A stretch of 64,000 nt of DNA, from NCBI RefSeq assembly GCF_964020175.1, contig NZ_OZ026541.1:248001-312000 (forward strand), given 5' to 3'. The stretch is from Candidatus Mesenet endosymbiont of Phosphuga atrata. Lineage in GTDB: Bacteria; Pseudomonadota; Alphaproteobacteria; Rickettsiales; Anaplasmataceae. A program made the translations under genes and the position numbers. The notes beneath the pieces were generated by a model. That model ran no database searches and was not told the DNA's origin. It worked only from the letters and a program-made list of their open reading frames with translations. Shown piece by piece: positions 45,300 through 53,185 of the stretch (position 1 is its first letter; each line of letters begins with the position of its first letter).

Positions 45300-46615
45300 A
45301 TTCTGTATTTCAAAAATTAAGAGGGAAGTCTATTCTCTCTGAGGATGATTTCAATGCATCAGTTCGCCAAATTCGTGTAGCTCTGCTTGAGGCTGATGTT
45401 TCTCTTGAGGTAGCAAAAAGCTTCACTGAGGAGATAAAAAATGAAGTGATAGGCAAGAAAATAATCAAAGGTATATCTTCAGCGCAGATGATAATCAAGA
45501 TTGTGCAAGATCATCTTGTTAAAATCCTTGGCTCAGAAAAAAGCGAATTAAATATTGCAGGAAAATCACCAGTAGTAATTATGCTAGTTGGCCTTCAAGG
45601 TGCTGGAAAAACCACTACCGCAGCGAAATTAGCTCTAAAGCTTAAAAAAAATAAAAAGGTAATGCTTGCATCTTTAGATATTTATAGGCCAGCTGCACAA
45701 AAGCAATTAGAAATGCTAGGTAAGCAGATAAATGTAAGTACACTTCCTATAATACAAGAAGAAAAACCAAAGGATATCACAGCCAGAGCATTAAAAACTG
45801 CAAAAAGCGAAGGCTATGAAATATTAATATTAGACACTGCTGGTAGAATGCATCTTGATTTAGATATGATGGATGAACTTAAAGTTATTAAAGAGCTATC
45901 ATCTCCGCAAGAAATCCTTTTAGTTGCCGATTCTATGACTGGTCAAGATGCTATAAATATTGCCAAAAGCTTTAATGATTCTATTGCTCTTACCGGAATA
46001 ATTTTTACGCGTGTTGATGGTGATGCACGTGGTGGAGCTATCCTATCTATGAAAATTGCTACAAATTGTCCAATTAAGTTTTTGGGATATGGTGAAAAAT
46101 TAAACGATTTAGAAGACTTTTATCCTGAAAGAATTGCAAAAAGAATATTGGATATGGGAGATGTTGTTTCATTAGTTGAAAGAGCTACTGAGATTGCAGG
46201 GCAGGAAGAAATTGATAAATTACAAAAGAAAGTACAGAAGGGTAAGTTTGATTTAAATGATCTAGCATCACAACTTAAAACCTTAAGTAAGATGGGTGGC
46301 ATGGCTAGTATTATGAAATTTATTCCCAGTATTGGATCTCTCAAACAGCAGGTAAATAATAGTATCTTCGATGACGGTGATGTTAAGAAATACATAGCTA
46401 TAATTAACTCTATGACTAAAAAAGAGAGAGTGAATCCTGACATTTTAAACGGTTCAAGAAGACTTAGAATTGCTAAAGGTGCAGGTCTTAAAGTGAGTGA
46501 TATTAATTTTTTAATTAAGCAATATAACAAAATGAGTGCTTTAGTGAGCGGTTTTAGTAAACACAATAAGATTAAAGATCATGATGTAGCTAAACTTTTA
46601 AATAAAAAGTATTAA
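45272..46615 (+). CDS. ffh: Signal recognition particle protein Ffh
   Basis: 447 residues. Ffh binds signal sequences and SRP RNA and targets nascent membrane proteins to FtsY. N domain at residues 1-100, G domain with P-loop GLQGAGKTTTAAKLA (from residue 107), LDTAGRMHLD and TRVDGDARGGAIL, then the methionine-containing M domain (LKTLSKMGGMASIMKFIPSI, NGSRRLRIAKGAG). The start lies 28 bases inside the upstream antiporter-like gene, and the ATG gives the standard N-terminus (MFKSLTDNLNSVFQKLRGKS). No SRP RNA gene is recognised nearby. Confidence 0.96.
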   Translation: MFKSLTDNLNSVFQKLRGKSILSEDDFNASVRQIRVALLEADVSLEVAKSFTEEIKNEVIGKKIIKGISSAQMIIKIVQDHLVKILGSEKSELNIAGKSPVVIMLVGLQGAGKTTTAAKLALKLKKNKKVMLASLDIYRPAAQKQLEMLGKQINVSTLPIIQEEKPKDITARALKTAKSEGYEILILDTAGRMHLDLDMMDELKVIKELSSPQEILLVADSMTGQDAINIAKSFNDSIALTGIIFTRVDGDARGGAILSMKIATNCPIKFLGYGEKLNDLEDFYPERIAKRILDMGDVVSLVERATEIAGQEEIDKLQKKVQKGKFDLNDLASQLKTLSKMGGMASIMKFIPSIGSLKQQVNNSIFDDGDVKKYIAIINSMTKKERVNPDILNGSRRLRIAKGAGLKVSDINFLIKQYNKMSALVSGFSKHNKIKDHDVAKLLNKKY

Positions 46616-46678
46616 TTATTTAATGCTAAATTAACCATTTTATTATATCATTATTAATAATTTACTGGAGAGATGTTT

Positions 46679-47005
46679 ATGACAAATAAACAAGTTCAAA
46701 TAAAACTACAAAATCTAAAAGATTTTAACATTAGAGATGAAGGAAATGGTAAAACTGTAAAGTTTAGCGGTTCTGATTTTAATGGCATGCAACAAGATAT
46801 AGAAGACATTTTTTCTTATTCAGGAAAATGTGGAGGAGGTTTTAGTATATACAATACTCATTATAAAGAGCACTTTTATGATCCTGATCAACATAAAGCA
46901 GTGCTAACTTTAGAGAAAATTGATGGCAGCGAAAAAAATGTAGGTGTAAGCTATGCTGATGGGCATTACACTAGCTATAATATTGAGATTGATACTTTAA
47001 TCTAA
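46679..47005 (+). CDS. Small hypothetical protein
   Basis: 108 residues from the ATG at 46679, chosen because GGAGAG lies at a proper distance; the ATG two codons earlier is too close to it. Sequence opens MTNKQVQIKLQNLKDFNIRD and has a Gly-rich centre (YSGKCGGGFSIYNTHY) and alternating strand-like stretches to the end. No membrane segment, no known domain. It ends 16 bases before a terminator-like hairpin, so it is probably a single-gene transcript. Confidence 0.65.
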   Translation: MTNKQVQIKLQNLKDFNIRDEGNGKTVKFSGSDFNGMQQDIEDIFSYSGKCGGGFSIYNTHYKEHFYDPDQHKAVLTLEKIDGSEKNVGVSYADGHYTSYNIEIDTLI

Positions 47006-47020
47006 TCGCTTATTAAGTGC

Positions 47021-47051
47021 GGCTACATAACTCACTAGAGTTTATGTAGCC
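47021..47051 (+). terminator. Hairpin terminator
   Basis: ggctacataactc and gagtttatgtagcc pair into a stem of about 13 bp with one bulge and an acta loop, just after the stop at 47005. A T-rich stretch follows some 20 bases further. It may also serve the convergent gene ending at 47107. Confidence 0.5.
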
Positions 47052-47106
47052 ACTCATACTTAATCCAATTTTTTCTTTCATACTTTTTGTTTATAGATGT
47101 TTTAAT

Positions 47107-47784
47107 TTAAATCGACATCCCCTTTTTATTTTGATTTTCTGTTTTTATCTTTGCTGTAAAAGACCTACTAGGAGATATATCCACATTTATACCAAACAGC
47201 ACATTAAGCAATAATTTAAGTAATGAACTAAAAATACTAGACTGCTGTTTGTGATCTTCATCTTCTCTGCCATAGCGTTTTGCATCCTTGGCATTACTGG
47301 ATTCTGTCTCCCCTGCTCTTTTTTCTGGATCCATTCTATTTGCAAGCACTGCAAACAATACTTCTTTCACTTGTAACTTAAGTTTATCCTTTATTTCACC
47401 TATATCTGTATTCTCTTTTTCTGTGTGATTTAAGTTACTGGCATTACCATCTGCTTCTTGTTGTTGCATTGCAACATGTGCAATTATGCTTTCAATAATT
47501 TTTCTTTTTTTATCTTGTACTCTTTTTTGTGACTCAAGTTTTGCTTGCGTATGTTTTGTTGTCTCAAGCTCCGTGTCGATATCACAAAAAGAAGCATTAC
47601 TATAAAGTATTTCAATAAGGCTATCGATACTTCTTTTTAATTGCATTAGCTTTTCATAGCTATCTATTCTGCTGACTTCCTCATCGACAATTTGCTCAAA
47701 TTTATTATATAATTCATTATCATCTACCAAAATATATTTTCGTTCTGATGGTAAATATTGAATGTGGTTTGAAATATTATCCAT
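47107..47784 (-). CDS. Hypothetical coiled-coil-like protein
   Basis: 225 residues from the ATG at 47784 (MDNISNHIQYLPSERKYILV); the frame reaches ten codons further to another ATG with hydrophobic codons and no better ribosome site. Long helical stretches rich in Glu, Lys and Gln dominate (LETTKHTQAKLESQKRVQDK), followed by an acidic and polar segment, and a hydrophobic patch near the end (SSLLKLLLNVLFGIN). No known domain. It converges with the small gene ending at 47005. Confidence 0.6.
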   Translation of the reverse strand: MDNISNHIQYLPSERKYILVDDNELYNKFEQIVDEEVSRIDSYEKLMQLKRSIDSLIEILYSNASFCDIDTELETTKHTQAKLESQKRVQDKKRKIIESIIAHVAMQQQEADGNASNLNHTEKENTDIGEIKDKLKLQVKEVLFAVLANRMDPEKRAGETESSNAKDAKRYGREDEDHKQQSSIFSSLLKLLLNVLFGINVDISPSRSFTAKIKTENQNKKGMSI

Positions 47785-47962
47785 AATCAGTAGAATCAAT
47801 TTAAAGTTATACATGTTAATAATTTAAAAAATATTAAATCTTCTTAAAAGAGAGTTATAATTCTTGCTGTAGTAAGATATTTTATTAATTCTTTAAGAGA
47901 GATAGTTGTAAAAATCAAAAAATCATCATATAATATATATTATATTCGTTTATGAGGTAAAA

Positions 47963-48472
47963 ATGAGTAATCAAGCCCTGAAATTAGTATTAAAGAAAAA
48001 TCAGAAAGACCTAATTTTTGCTGGGGTTTTTATCACTGGTATTATATTAAGTGGAATAGGATTATTTGGATCAGGCGAGACAAATTCTACTGTTGGCTTT
48101 ATAGGCCTGACTTTATTTATACCTTTGTTCTTCCCTGTTATAATAGATACAATTTCCCATATTGATACAATAAGAAATGAGGCCGATATAAGAAAAAGGG
48201 ATATAGTTGGCAATATATTTTCTAATGTTGCTGTGCTAGGTGGTATTATACTAACTGGAGTTAGTTTGTGTGGTCAGTTAGATGATAATGCAAAATTTAT
48301 CACAGGTGTGGTAGGTTTTACTTTACTTCTATCTTCACTGTTATGTCTTATTACTCATAGGGTGTGGTTCAATAGAGATGAGCATAAATCTCAAAAGCTC
48401 ATTAATGACAGTTTCGAAAGTGTAAACTCCAAAAATGGAATAAATAATGAGGATGAAACACATCTTTATTAA
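47963..48472 (+). CDS. Hypothetical membrane protein with four hydrophobic segments
   Basis: 169 residues with a good GAGGT site before the ATG. Hydrophobic segments: LIFAGVFITGIILSGIGLFG, TVGFIGLTLFIPLFFPVII, SNVAVLGGIILTGVSLCG and FITGVVGFTLLLSSLLCLIT, arranged as two similar hairpins (GIILSGIGLFG and GIILTGVSLCG), which suggests an internal duplication. The C-terminal tail is polar. No family is recognised. It converges on the GTA-like gene at 48481 with an 8-base gap. Confidence 0.65.
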   Translation: MSNQALKLVLKKNQKDLIFAGVFITGIILSGIGLFGSGETNSTVGFIGLTLFIPLFFPVIIDTISHIDTIRNEADIRKRDIVGNIFSNVAVLGGIILTGVSLCGQLDDNAKFITGVVGFTLLLSSLLCLITHRVWFNRDEHKSQKLINDSFESVNSKNGINNEDETHLY

Positions 48473-48480
48473 GTGGAACT

Positions 48481-48870
48481 TTAGATGGTCTTTAAATTTA
48501 CTACCCCTGCACTCACTAAAATTAAGGTAAAGCTATCAAAGTTACTGGGGTCGTAATACCTCTCATATAATTCAATAAGACATTGCAGTGATATCTTCTC
48601 ACCGCTACTGCTGAAAGATATTTCATAGTCACTTACAGCATTTGCAAATGCATACTTGCATAGTAATTTATCAGCAACTTTGCAATCTAAAATGCCATTA
48701 ACTTTAACTGTAATGTATTTAGTGCCGGAGTAGCTTAAAGTCTGCTTCCAGCCTAAAGAGAACACATTATTCTCTTCTTCCGCTTTTGTACGCAAGGTCA
48801 GGCGAAGATTTTTTACGCTTTTTAGCGTAATAAATTCACCATTTTGATCTTTTACTTTAAATTCTATCAC
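48481..48870 (-). CDS. GTA-like major tail protein (gp9 / TP901-1 family)
   Basis: 129 residues. The pattern of strands (FITLKSVKNLRLTLRTKAEE, WKQTLSYSGTKYITVKVNG, YEISFSSSGEKISLQCLIEL) resembles the tail-tube subunit of TP901-1 type phages and gene 9 of the alphaproteobacterial gene transfer agent. It overlaps the upstream gp8-like gene by 14 bases, the operon order expected for GTAs. The frame is intact. Call based on pattern and neighbours rather than a motif. Confidence 0.65.
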   Translation of the reverse strand: MIEFKVKDQNGEFITLKSVKNLRLTLRTKAEEENNVFSLGWKQTLSYSGTKYITVKVNGILDCKVADKLLCKYAFANAVSDYEISFSSSGEKISLQCLIELYERYYDPSNFDSFTLILVSAGVVNLKTI

Positions 48871-49261
48871 ATTTTTCCTTTAATAAGATATTAAAATTCA
48901 TCAGTGCATATAGGACGTCGTCATGTTGGCCAGCAGTGCCATTGTTCAACAATACTGCTTTATAATCCAGATGCTTAAAATTTAAAGAATTTACCACCTT
49001 ACCTACGTTTTCCATTATTTCAAATAAATTCTGTATGTGAAAACTATAAATACCAAAAACCAATTTTGCTTTGAGCACAGATTTAGGAATTAAAGATATC
49101 TCTTGATAGTCAATTATACGAATACTGATATATGGCAGTGAAGGATTTTTAGGTAAGTAATCATAAATACCTGCAATACAATTTTTTATATTGCTATCCT
49201 CTTTCAGCGACTTCAGCACTGTATTATGTAGTTCACTTAGAATTTTAGATATAGAACTCAT
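48857..49261 (-). CDS. GTA-like tail terminator protein (gp8 / DUF3168)
   Basis: 134 residues from the ATG at 49261, two bases beyond the gp6-like stop; the open frame extends 27 codons upstream, but that part lies within gp6. The product (MSSISKILSELHNTVLKSLK; YDYLPKNPSLPYISI; HDDVLYALMNFNILL) matches the layout of DUF3168 tail-completion proteins: an N-terminal helix, a leucine or proline-rich strand, and an alternating C-terminal strand. Tail terminators cap the tail tube and join it to the head. Intact frame. Confidence 0.65.
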   Translation of the reverse strand: MSSISKILSELHNTVLKSLKEDSNIKNCIAGIYDYLPKNPSLPYISIRIIDYQEISLIPKSVLKAKLVFGIYSFHIQNLFEIMENVGKVVNSLNFKHLDYKAVLLNNGTAGQHDDVLYALMNFNILLKEKCDRI

Positions 49262-49262
49262 A

Positions 49263-49817
49263 TCATAAAACAACCTTAACTTCACGAAATGGGGAATATA
49301 TTTCCCTGACAATTGATAAGCTATTACTATTTTCTGCTTCACGATTTTTATAAGCTATTGCAACATGGTGAGCAATTCCATGCTTTATTTGGGCTGGAAT
49401 TAAATCAGCATTAAGGTGCCCTGCTTCATAGGTTATATCTAGTCTTCGAATGTTAAAATGGCTATAAAACTCAATATATGAACCAACTACATCAATATAG
49501 TATAGGTCTTGATCAACTACAATTTCGCTGTCATTTCTCAGTACAATTTTTACTGATTCGACTGCAATTAACGGACCAAAAATTAATTGAATTTTTCTAG
49601 GTATATAGCCAATGCATGAAATCTGCCATTTTTGTTTCATAAGTGACCTTTCCATATACCATTCTGCATATTCTGTTGCAATTGATATTAGATTTAAAAT
49701 CAAATCGTCATCTTGATCATTTTCTACACGTAAAAACGATTTTATCATCGATAAACTCACAGGATGAGCGATAGATGCAGATTTGCGTGTTAAATGAATA
49801 GTTGAATTTTGTAACAT
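49263..49817 (-). CDS. GTA-like head-tail connector protein (gp6 family)
   Basis: 184 residues. The N-terminal helix bundle (SLSMIKSFLRVENDQDDDLI, LNLISIATEYAEWYMERSL) is typical of gp6-like connectors, which form a ring under the portal. The middle strands follow (KIQLIFGPLIAVESVKIVLR), then ITYEAGHLNADLIPAQIKHG, and the end YSPFREVKVVL resembles the terminal PFR-V motif of GTA gp6. Order gp6-gp8-gp9 on one strand fits a GTA cluster, but gp7 is absent and gp5 (capsid) does not lie upstream. Confidence 0.7.
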   Translation of the reverse strand: MLQNSTIHLTRKSASIAHPVSLSMIKSFLRVENDQDDDLILNLISIATEYAEWYMERSLMKQKWQISCIGYIPRKIQLIFGPLIAVESVKIVLRNDSEIVVDQDLYYIDVVGSYIEFYSHFNIRRLDITYEAGHLNADLIPAQIKHGIAHHVAIAYKNREAENSNSLSIVREIYSPFREVKVVL

Positions 49818-50072
49818 AAATAAACCTTTAAATTAAATAACTTTCATCAGAAGAACGTTACTTTTCTATGGCATTTTTTGAAATATAGTATTTAATACAC
49901 AGCACTTTAATTGCAGTAAGTGTCCGTAATTCCAGTGTTTTTTTTCATTGAACAGTTCCTAAATTCATTAAATGTTTGATAATTATTTACCGCCATACAT
50001 AGCACTAATATTTTTCTTTATTTAATAAAAATCTTACGAAGATATATGAAAATTTTATATTATTTATAATAA

Positions 50073-50414
50073 TTATAAATTGATGTGATTTTTTGATATA
50101 TTTTGTAGAATGTTGAAAAGTAATTGTGTTAAACTCACTTTCCCTTTCCTACTTAGGAAGTTAAGAGCTTCAAAATCTAGAAATTGTTTAGCAAAAGATG
50201 ATTTTAGTAGTTCAATATTTTGAGAGTAAATGCTCTTAATAGCTGAGTTTAATTCTTTACGCAAAAGATCATTAAACCTATTTAAATTGCTATCAGCAAT
50301 GTCATCAATATTGTCTGAGAATTTTACTTGCGTTCTATAAGCTATATCTTCTATTTGCTCGCTAAATTTCTCTATTTCGTTGTTTTTAGAATATGTTGTA
50401 AATTTTTTAGGCAT
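50073..50414 (-). CDS. Hypothetical helical protein
   Basis: 113 residues, highly charged and helical (KFSEQIEDIAYRTQVKFSDN, LNRFNDLLRKELNSAIKSI). No membrane segment or domain. The ATG lacks a clear ribosome site. It lies between tRNA-Glu and the GTA-like genes on the same strand, 255 bases from gp6; I do not see it as a capsid gene. Real gene status is likely from its length and composition, not proven. Confidence 0.5.
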   Translation of the reverse strand: MPKKFTTYSKNNEIEKFSEQIEDIAYRTQVKFSDNIDDIADSNLNRFNDLLRKELNSAIKSIYSQNIELLKSSFAKQFLDFEALNFLSRKGKVSLTQLLFNILQNISKNHINL

Positions 50415-50495
50415 ATGCGCAGCATCTAATAATTACCCATAGTAATTACTGACTAGCAACTGCGGAAGCACAATTTTTCATGTAAATTAAGGAAG

Positions 50496-50567
50496 TGACT
50501 CCTACGGGATTTGAACCCGTGTTACCACCGTGAAAGGGTGGTGTCCTAACCACTAGACGAAGGAGTC
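50496..50567 (-). tRNA. tRNA-Glu (anticodon TTC)
   Basis: Minus-strand cloverleaf: acceptor GACTCCT paired with AGGAGTC, D-arm TCGTCTAGTGGTTAGGAC, anticodon stem ACCACC with loop CTTTCAC giving TTC, T-arm ACGGGTTCAAATCCCGT. The CCA end is not encoded (AC TTC follows). The fold and loops match the bacterial tRNA-Glu consensus. Confidence 0.95.
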
Positions 50568-50659
50568 ACAGCTATTAGTATATTAATAGCAGAAATACAG
50601 TCAACGGTATTTAAACCGTTCAAATTTAAATATAGCGGCTTTTGCAAACCGCTAATAAT

Positions 50660-52294
50660 TTATTTCATAATACCATTTTTATCTAGTTGCTGCCCCCTAA
50701 CTTCAGTCATGTTTGATGATGGTTCATTATTATACCTTTCTTCCTTTCCGCCATCATTAATGTGACCTTGTCCACTAATTTTATTACTTATGTAATTAAA
50801 AACTGGACTAATAACTGGGCTTAGCATATAAGCAAGCCATGCAAAAAAGACCGCTTGCTGCATTATTGGTTGCGGCATTATAGATACTGCACTACTAGAA
50901 CTACCAGGTAGGGACATAAAATTGTTCAAATAATCTTCTTTGCATTGTTGATTAAAAGGTAGACCTTCTAGATACTGATTTAGCTTCCTATAATCTTTAG
51001 AAGCCCACTCTTGACTAGTAGGAACAAACTTAACCCATTTGGATTCTGTACTATTGTGGTTTAAACACTCTTGCATAAACTTAAAATTAGGATTATTATC
51101 GGAAATCCCGTATACTTCTTGCCCACTTTTTTTTCCGTGAGAGCTAAGTTTACTGTTAGAAACAAAAACAACACCTGCGCTACTCTTACTTGGTTCATCA
51201 GAAAATTTAGCATACTCGGAAAAAAGTACTGCATCATCATCTGCAGATACCATTCCCATACCTTTTATTTGTGGTTTAATTTCTTTTTCAACAAAACCGA
51301 CATATTCCTTTTTTGATGACTCATCCACACCAGGATTTACTTCAATTGGTACAAATGTAACGTCATATTCCTTTATGTACTCTTCGTTACTAATAAATCC
51401 ATCAAGGTATGCAGAAAGTTCTCTTTGTGTAAACTCCTTATATTGCACTGGTCTACCAGGCCGTAAAACCGGCTCAAAAACCTTTTTATCCTTATTTAAG
51501 CATCTTAATATAAACATAAAATAAGGGTTGTTATTTTCTATTTTGGATGCATCAACTTCTTCCTTGTTAAGAACACGTCCATACTTTGGTTCTGATGTAA
51601 TCGACTTATAATACTTGGAATTCGATGTATAAATATATGGTTTTGCGTCTCCCTCTACGCGAAAACGAGCAAATTGTTGTTTAAGATTTATATCTGTTAT
51701 AGCAATCGTATTTGCAACAGAGATACCACCAATGGATTCGATTTCGCATAATTTTTTCTTAAACTTACTATCAACAAAATCATAGTATTCTGACTGCCTC
51801 CACACACTCATCTCAGGGAGCTTACTTGGCTCAAACGCAGCCCTACGCTGATTTATATATCGCTTATCATCAATAAGCCCTTTTAAATGTTTAAATAGAT
51901 CTTCTTTTGTTGCAAAATTTTTATGATCATATCCATCTTTGTTAATGCATACTGCAATGAAATCAAAGAAAGAGTTTTGATTGCTAACCTTAACTCTATG
52001 CATGCTATCATTAACTAAATCACCAAACGCTTTATAGTACCTTTCATCTGGTGTATATTCTATTGTTGTAGTGATACTTTGAATTCTTTTTGTTTCTTCA
52101 TCATAATAACCTTTTGCTTGTTTTACGGTAACCAATACCGAATTTATTCCAATATCACTGCCAGCATCGTTGTAAGCTGATAACTCAATTGTCTCATTAC
52201 TAAAAAGCGTTTTGTTGGCAATAGGTATAATTTCATTATTAATAAAATCACGATACTTATCTCTATATTCATCTCTTATTTTTTTGTCGTCCAT
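50660..52294 (-). CDS. Hypothetical protein with three tandem repeats and a C-terminal membrane segment
   Basis: 544 residues with a strong start context (TTGGGGGATAT-ATG). Three units of about 150-160 residues recur, each with a Y-x-F-V/I-x-x-x-I segment, F-x-F/I-x-x-C-x-N-K/H, a sequence ending in L-x-x-Y/H-L-x-G and a Y/F-x-P near the end (compare FFDFIAVCINKDGYDHKNFA, YFMFILRCLNKDKKVFEPVL and NFKFMQECLNHNSTESKWVK). Near the C-terminus AVFFAWLAYMLSPVISPVFN is hydrophobic. No domain is recognised. It shares the GGGGG leader with the ankyrin genes. A host-directed role is possible but inferred. Confidence 0.75.
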   Translation of the reverse strand: MDDKKIRDEYRDKYRDFINNEIIPIANKTLFSNETIELSAYNDAGSDIGINSVLVTVKQAKGYYDEETKRIQSITTTIEYTPDERYYKAFGDLVNDSMHRVKVSNQNSFFDFIAVCINKDGYDHKNFATKEDLFKHLKGLIDDKRYINQRRAAFEPSKLPEMSVWRQSEYYDFVDSKFKKKLCEIESIGGISVANTIAITDINLKQQFARFRVEGDAKPYIYTSNSKYYKSITSEPKYGRVLNKEEVDASKIENNNPYFMFILRCLNKDKKVFEPVLRPGRPVQYKEFTQRELSAYLDGFISNEEYIKEYDVTFVPIEVNPGVDESSKKEYVGFVEKEIKPQIKGMGMVSADDDAVLFSEYAKFSDEPSKSSAGVVFVSNSKLSSHGKKSGQEVYGISDNNPNFKFMQECLNHNSTESKWVKFVPTSQEWASKDYRKLNQYLEGLPFNQQCKEDYLNNFMSLPGSSSSAVSIMPQPIMQQAVFFAWLAYMLSPVISPVFNYISNKISGQGHINDGGKEERYNNEPSSNMTEVRGQQLDKNGIMK

Positions 52295-52360
52295 ATATCC
52301 CCCAAATTTAAATTTACAATATAAGAAAAAATAATTACCTATACTAATCTTAATATTAAG

Positions 52361-53083
52361 TTAAGATGGATAAAAAGAGACCAATAATTTTCTATAAAAT
52401 GGTAACTCAGTAGCAAATTGGGAAAATAAATGTTTACTGAGAAAATATCCAAGAACTTTTAAACTAAGCTGGAACTCCTCTAGCTTATAATTAATTTGGC
52501 AATTATGATATACGTCATATAACATTTTCGGTAAGGGAAGTAGATTGTGTGCATAATTTTTCCCTATCTTCTCAGATACGGCTTTACCAGTTTTTGGGGA
52601 GATAAATTTTAGATCTTTATTTGTTTTACTTACAGTGCACCTTGTTAAATCTAAAGCAAAACCAAGTTGTGATAAAAGCTCTAGTTCAAATTTAAGGTAA
52701 TATTTTTGCCAATCATCATTTTCCATGGCATCAATAAGCAAAATTAAATCATCATATAAAGCTGCCTGTTTTTCCCCTTCAGGCAGTACCTTTTCTAAAA
52801 TAGAAGAAGCCGAAGAAACAGCAATGGCCTTAACTTTATCTGTAATGAGGTAATACATATTCGATTTCATTAGTTCACATTGAAAGTAGCCCAAATTATC
52901 TAAAGACCTTGCTCTCCATTGAACGGCAAATAAATTACCTACCCCGAATTTATAACTGCTGCTTTTTGATGTCCTAATGAACCCCCGACGTTTACCGTTA
53001 TTTTTTGTAAACAAAGAAAGAATCAATCCACTATCACCATACTTCTTAGCTGCAATTAAAACGCCTTCATCTTCCCATTGCAT
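52361..53083 (-). CDS. recO: DNA repair protein RecO
   Basis: 240 residues, the usual length. RecO anneals single strands and, with RecR, loads RecA onto SSB-coated DNA. The N-terminal OB-fold (MQWEDEGVLIAAKKYGDSGL, SLFTKNNGKRRGFIR, FAVQWRARSLDNLGYF) and helical C-terminal domain (YYLKFELELLSQLGFALDL) are typical. The zinc-binding Cys cluster of some RecOs is not visible (only Cys in TRCTVSKTN), as in other alphaproteobacteria. The ATG start gives the canonical N-terminus. It starts 102 bases downstream of the gene at 53186. Confidence 0.93.
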   Translation of the reverse strand: MQWEDEGVLIAAKKYGDSGLILSLFTKNNGKRRGFIRTSKSSSYKFGVGNLFAVQWRARSLDNLGYFQCELMKSNMYYLITDKVKAIAVSSASSILEKVLPEGEKQAALYDDLILLIDAMENDDWQKYYLKFELELLSQLGFALDLTRCTVSKTNKDLKFISPKTGKAVSEKIGKNYAHNLLPLPKMLYDVYHNCQINYKLEEFQLSLKVLGYFLSKHLFSQFATELPFYRKLLVSFYPS

Positions 53084-53185
53084 TACTGATGTTACCTAGT
53101 TCTCCAATATCTTTGGATATATCAATTTATTGGATATAATTAGTGTTCCACTCTGTCAATAATTAAGAATATAAGATAGCTACAA

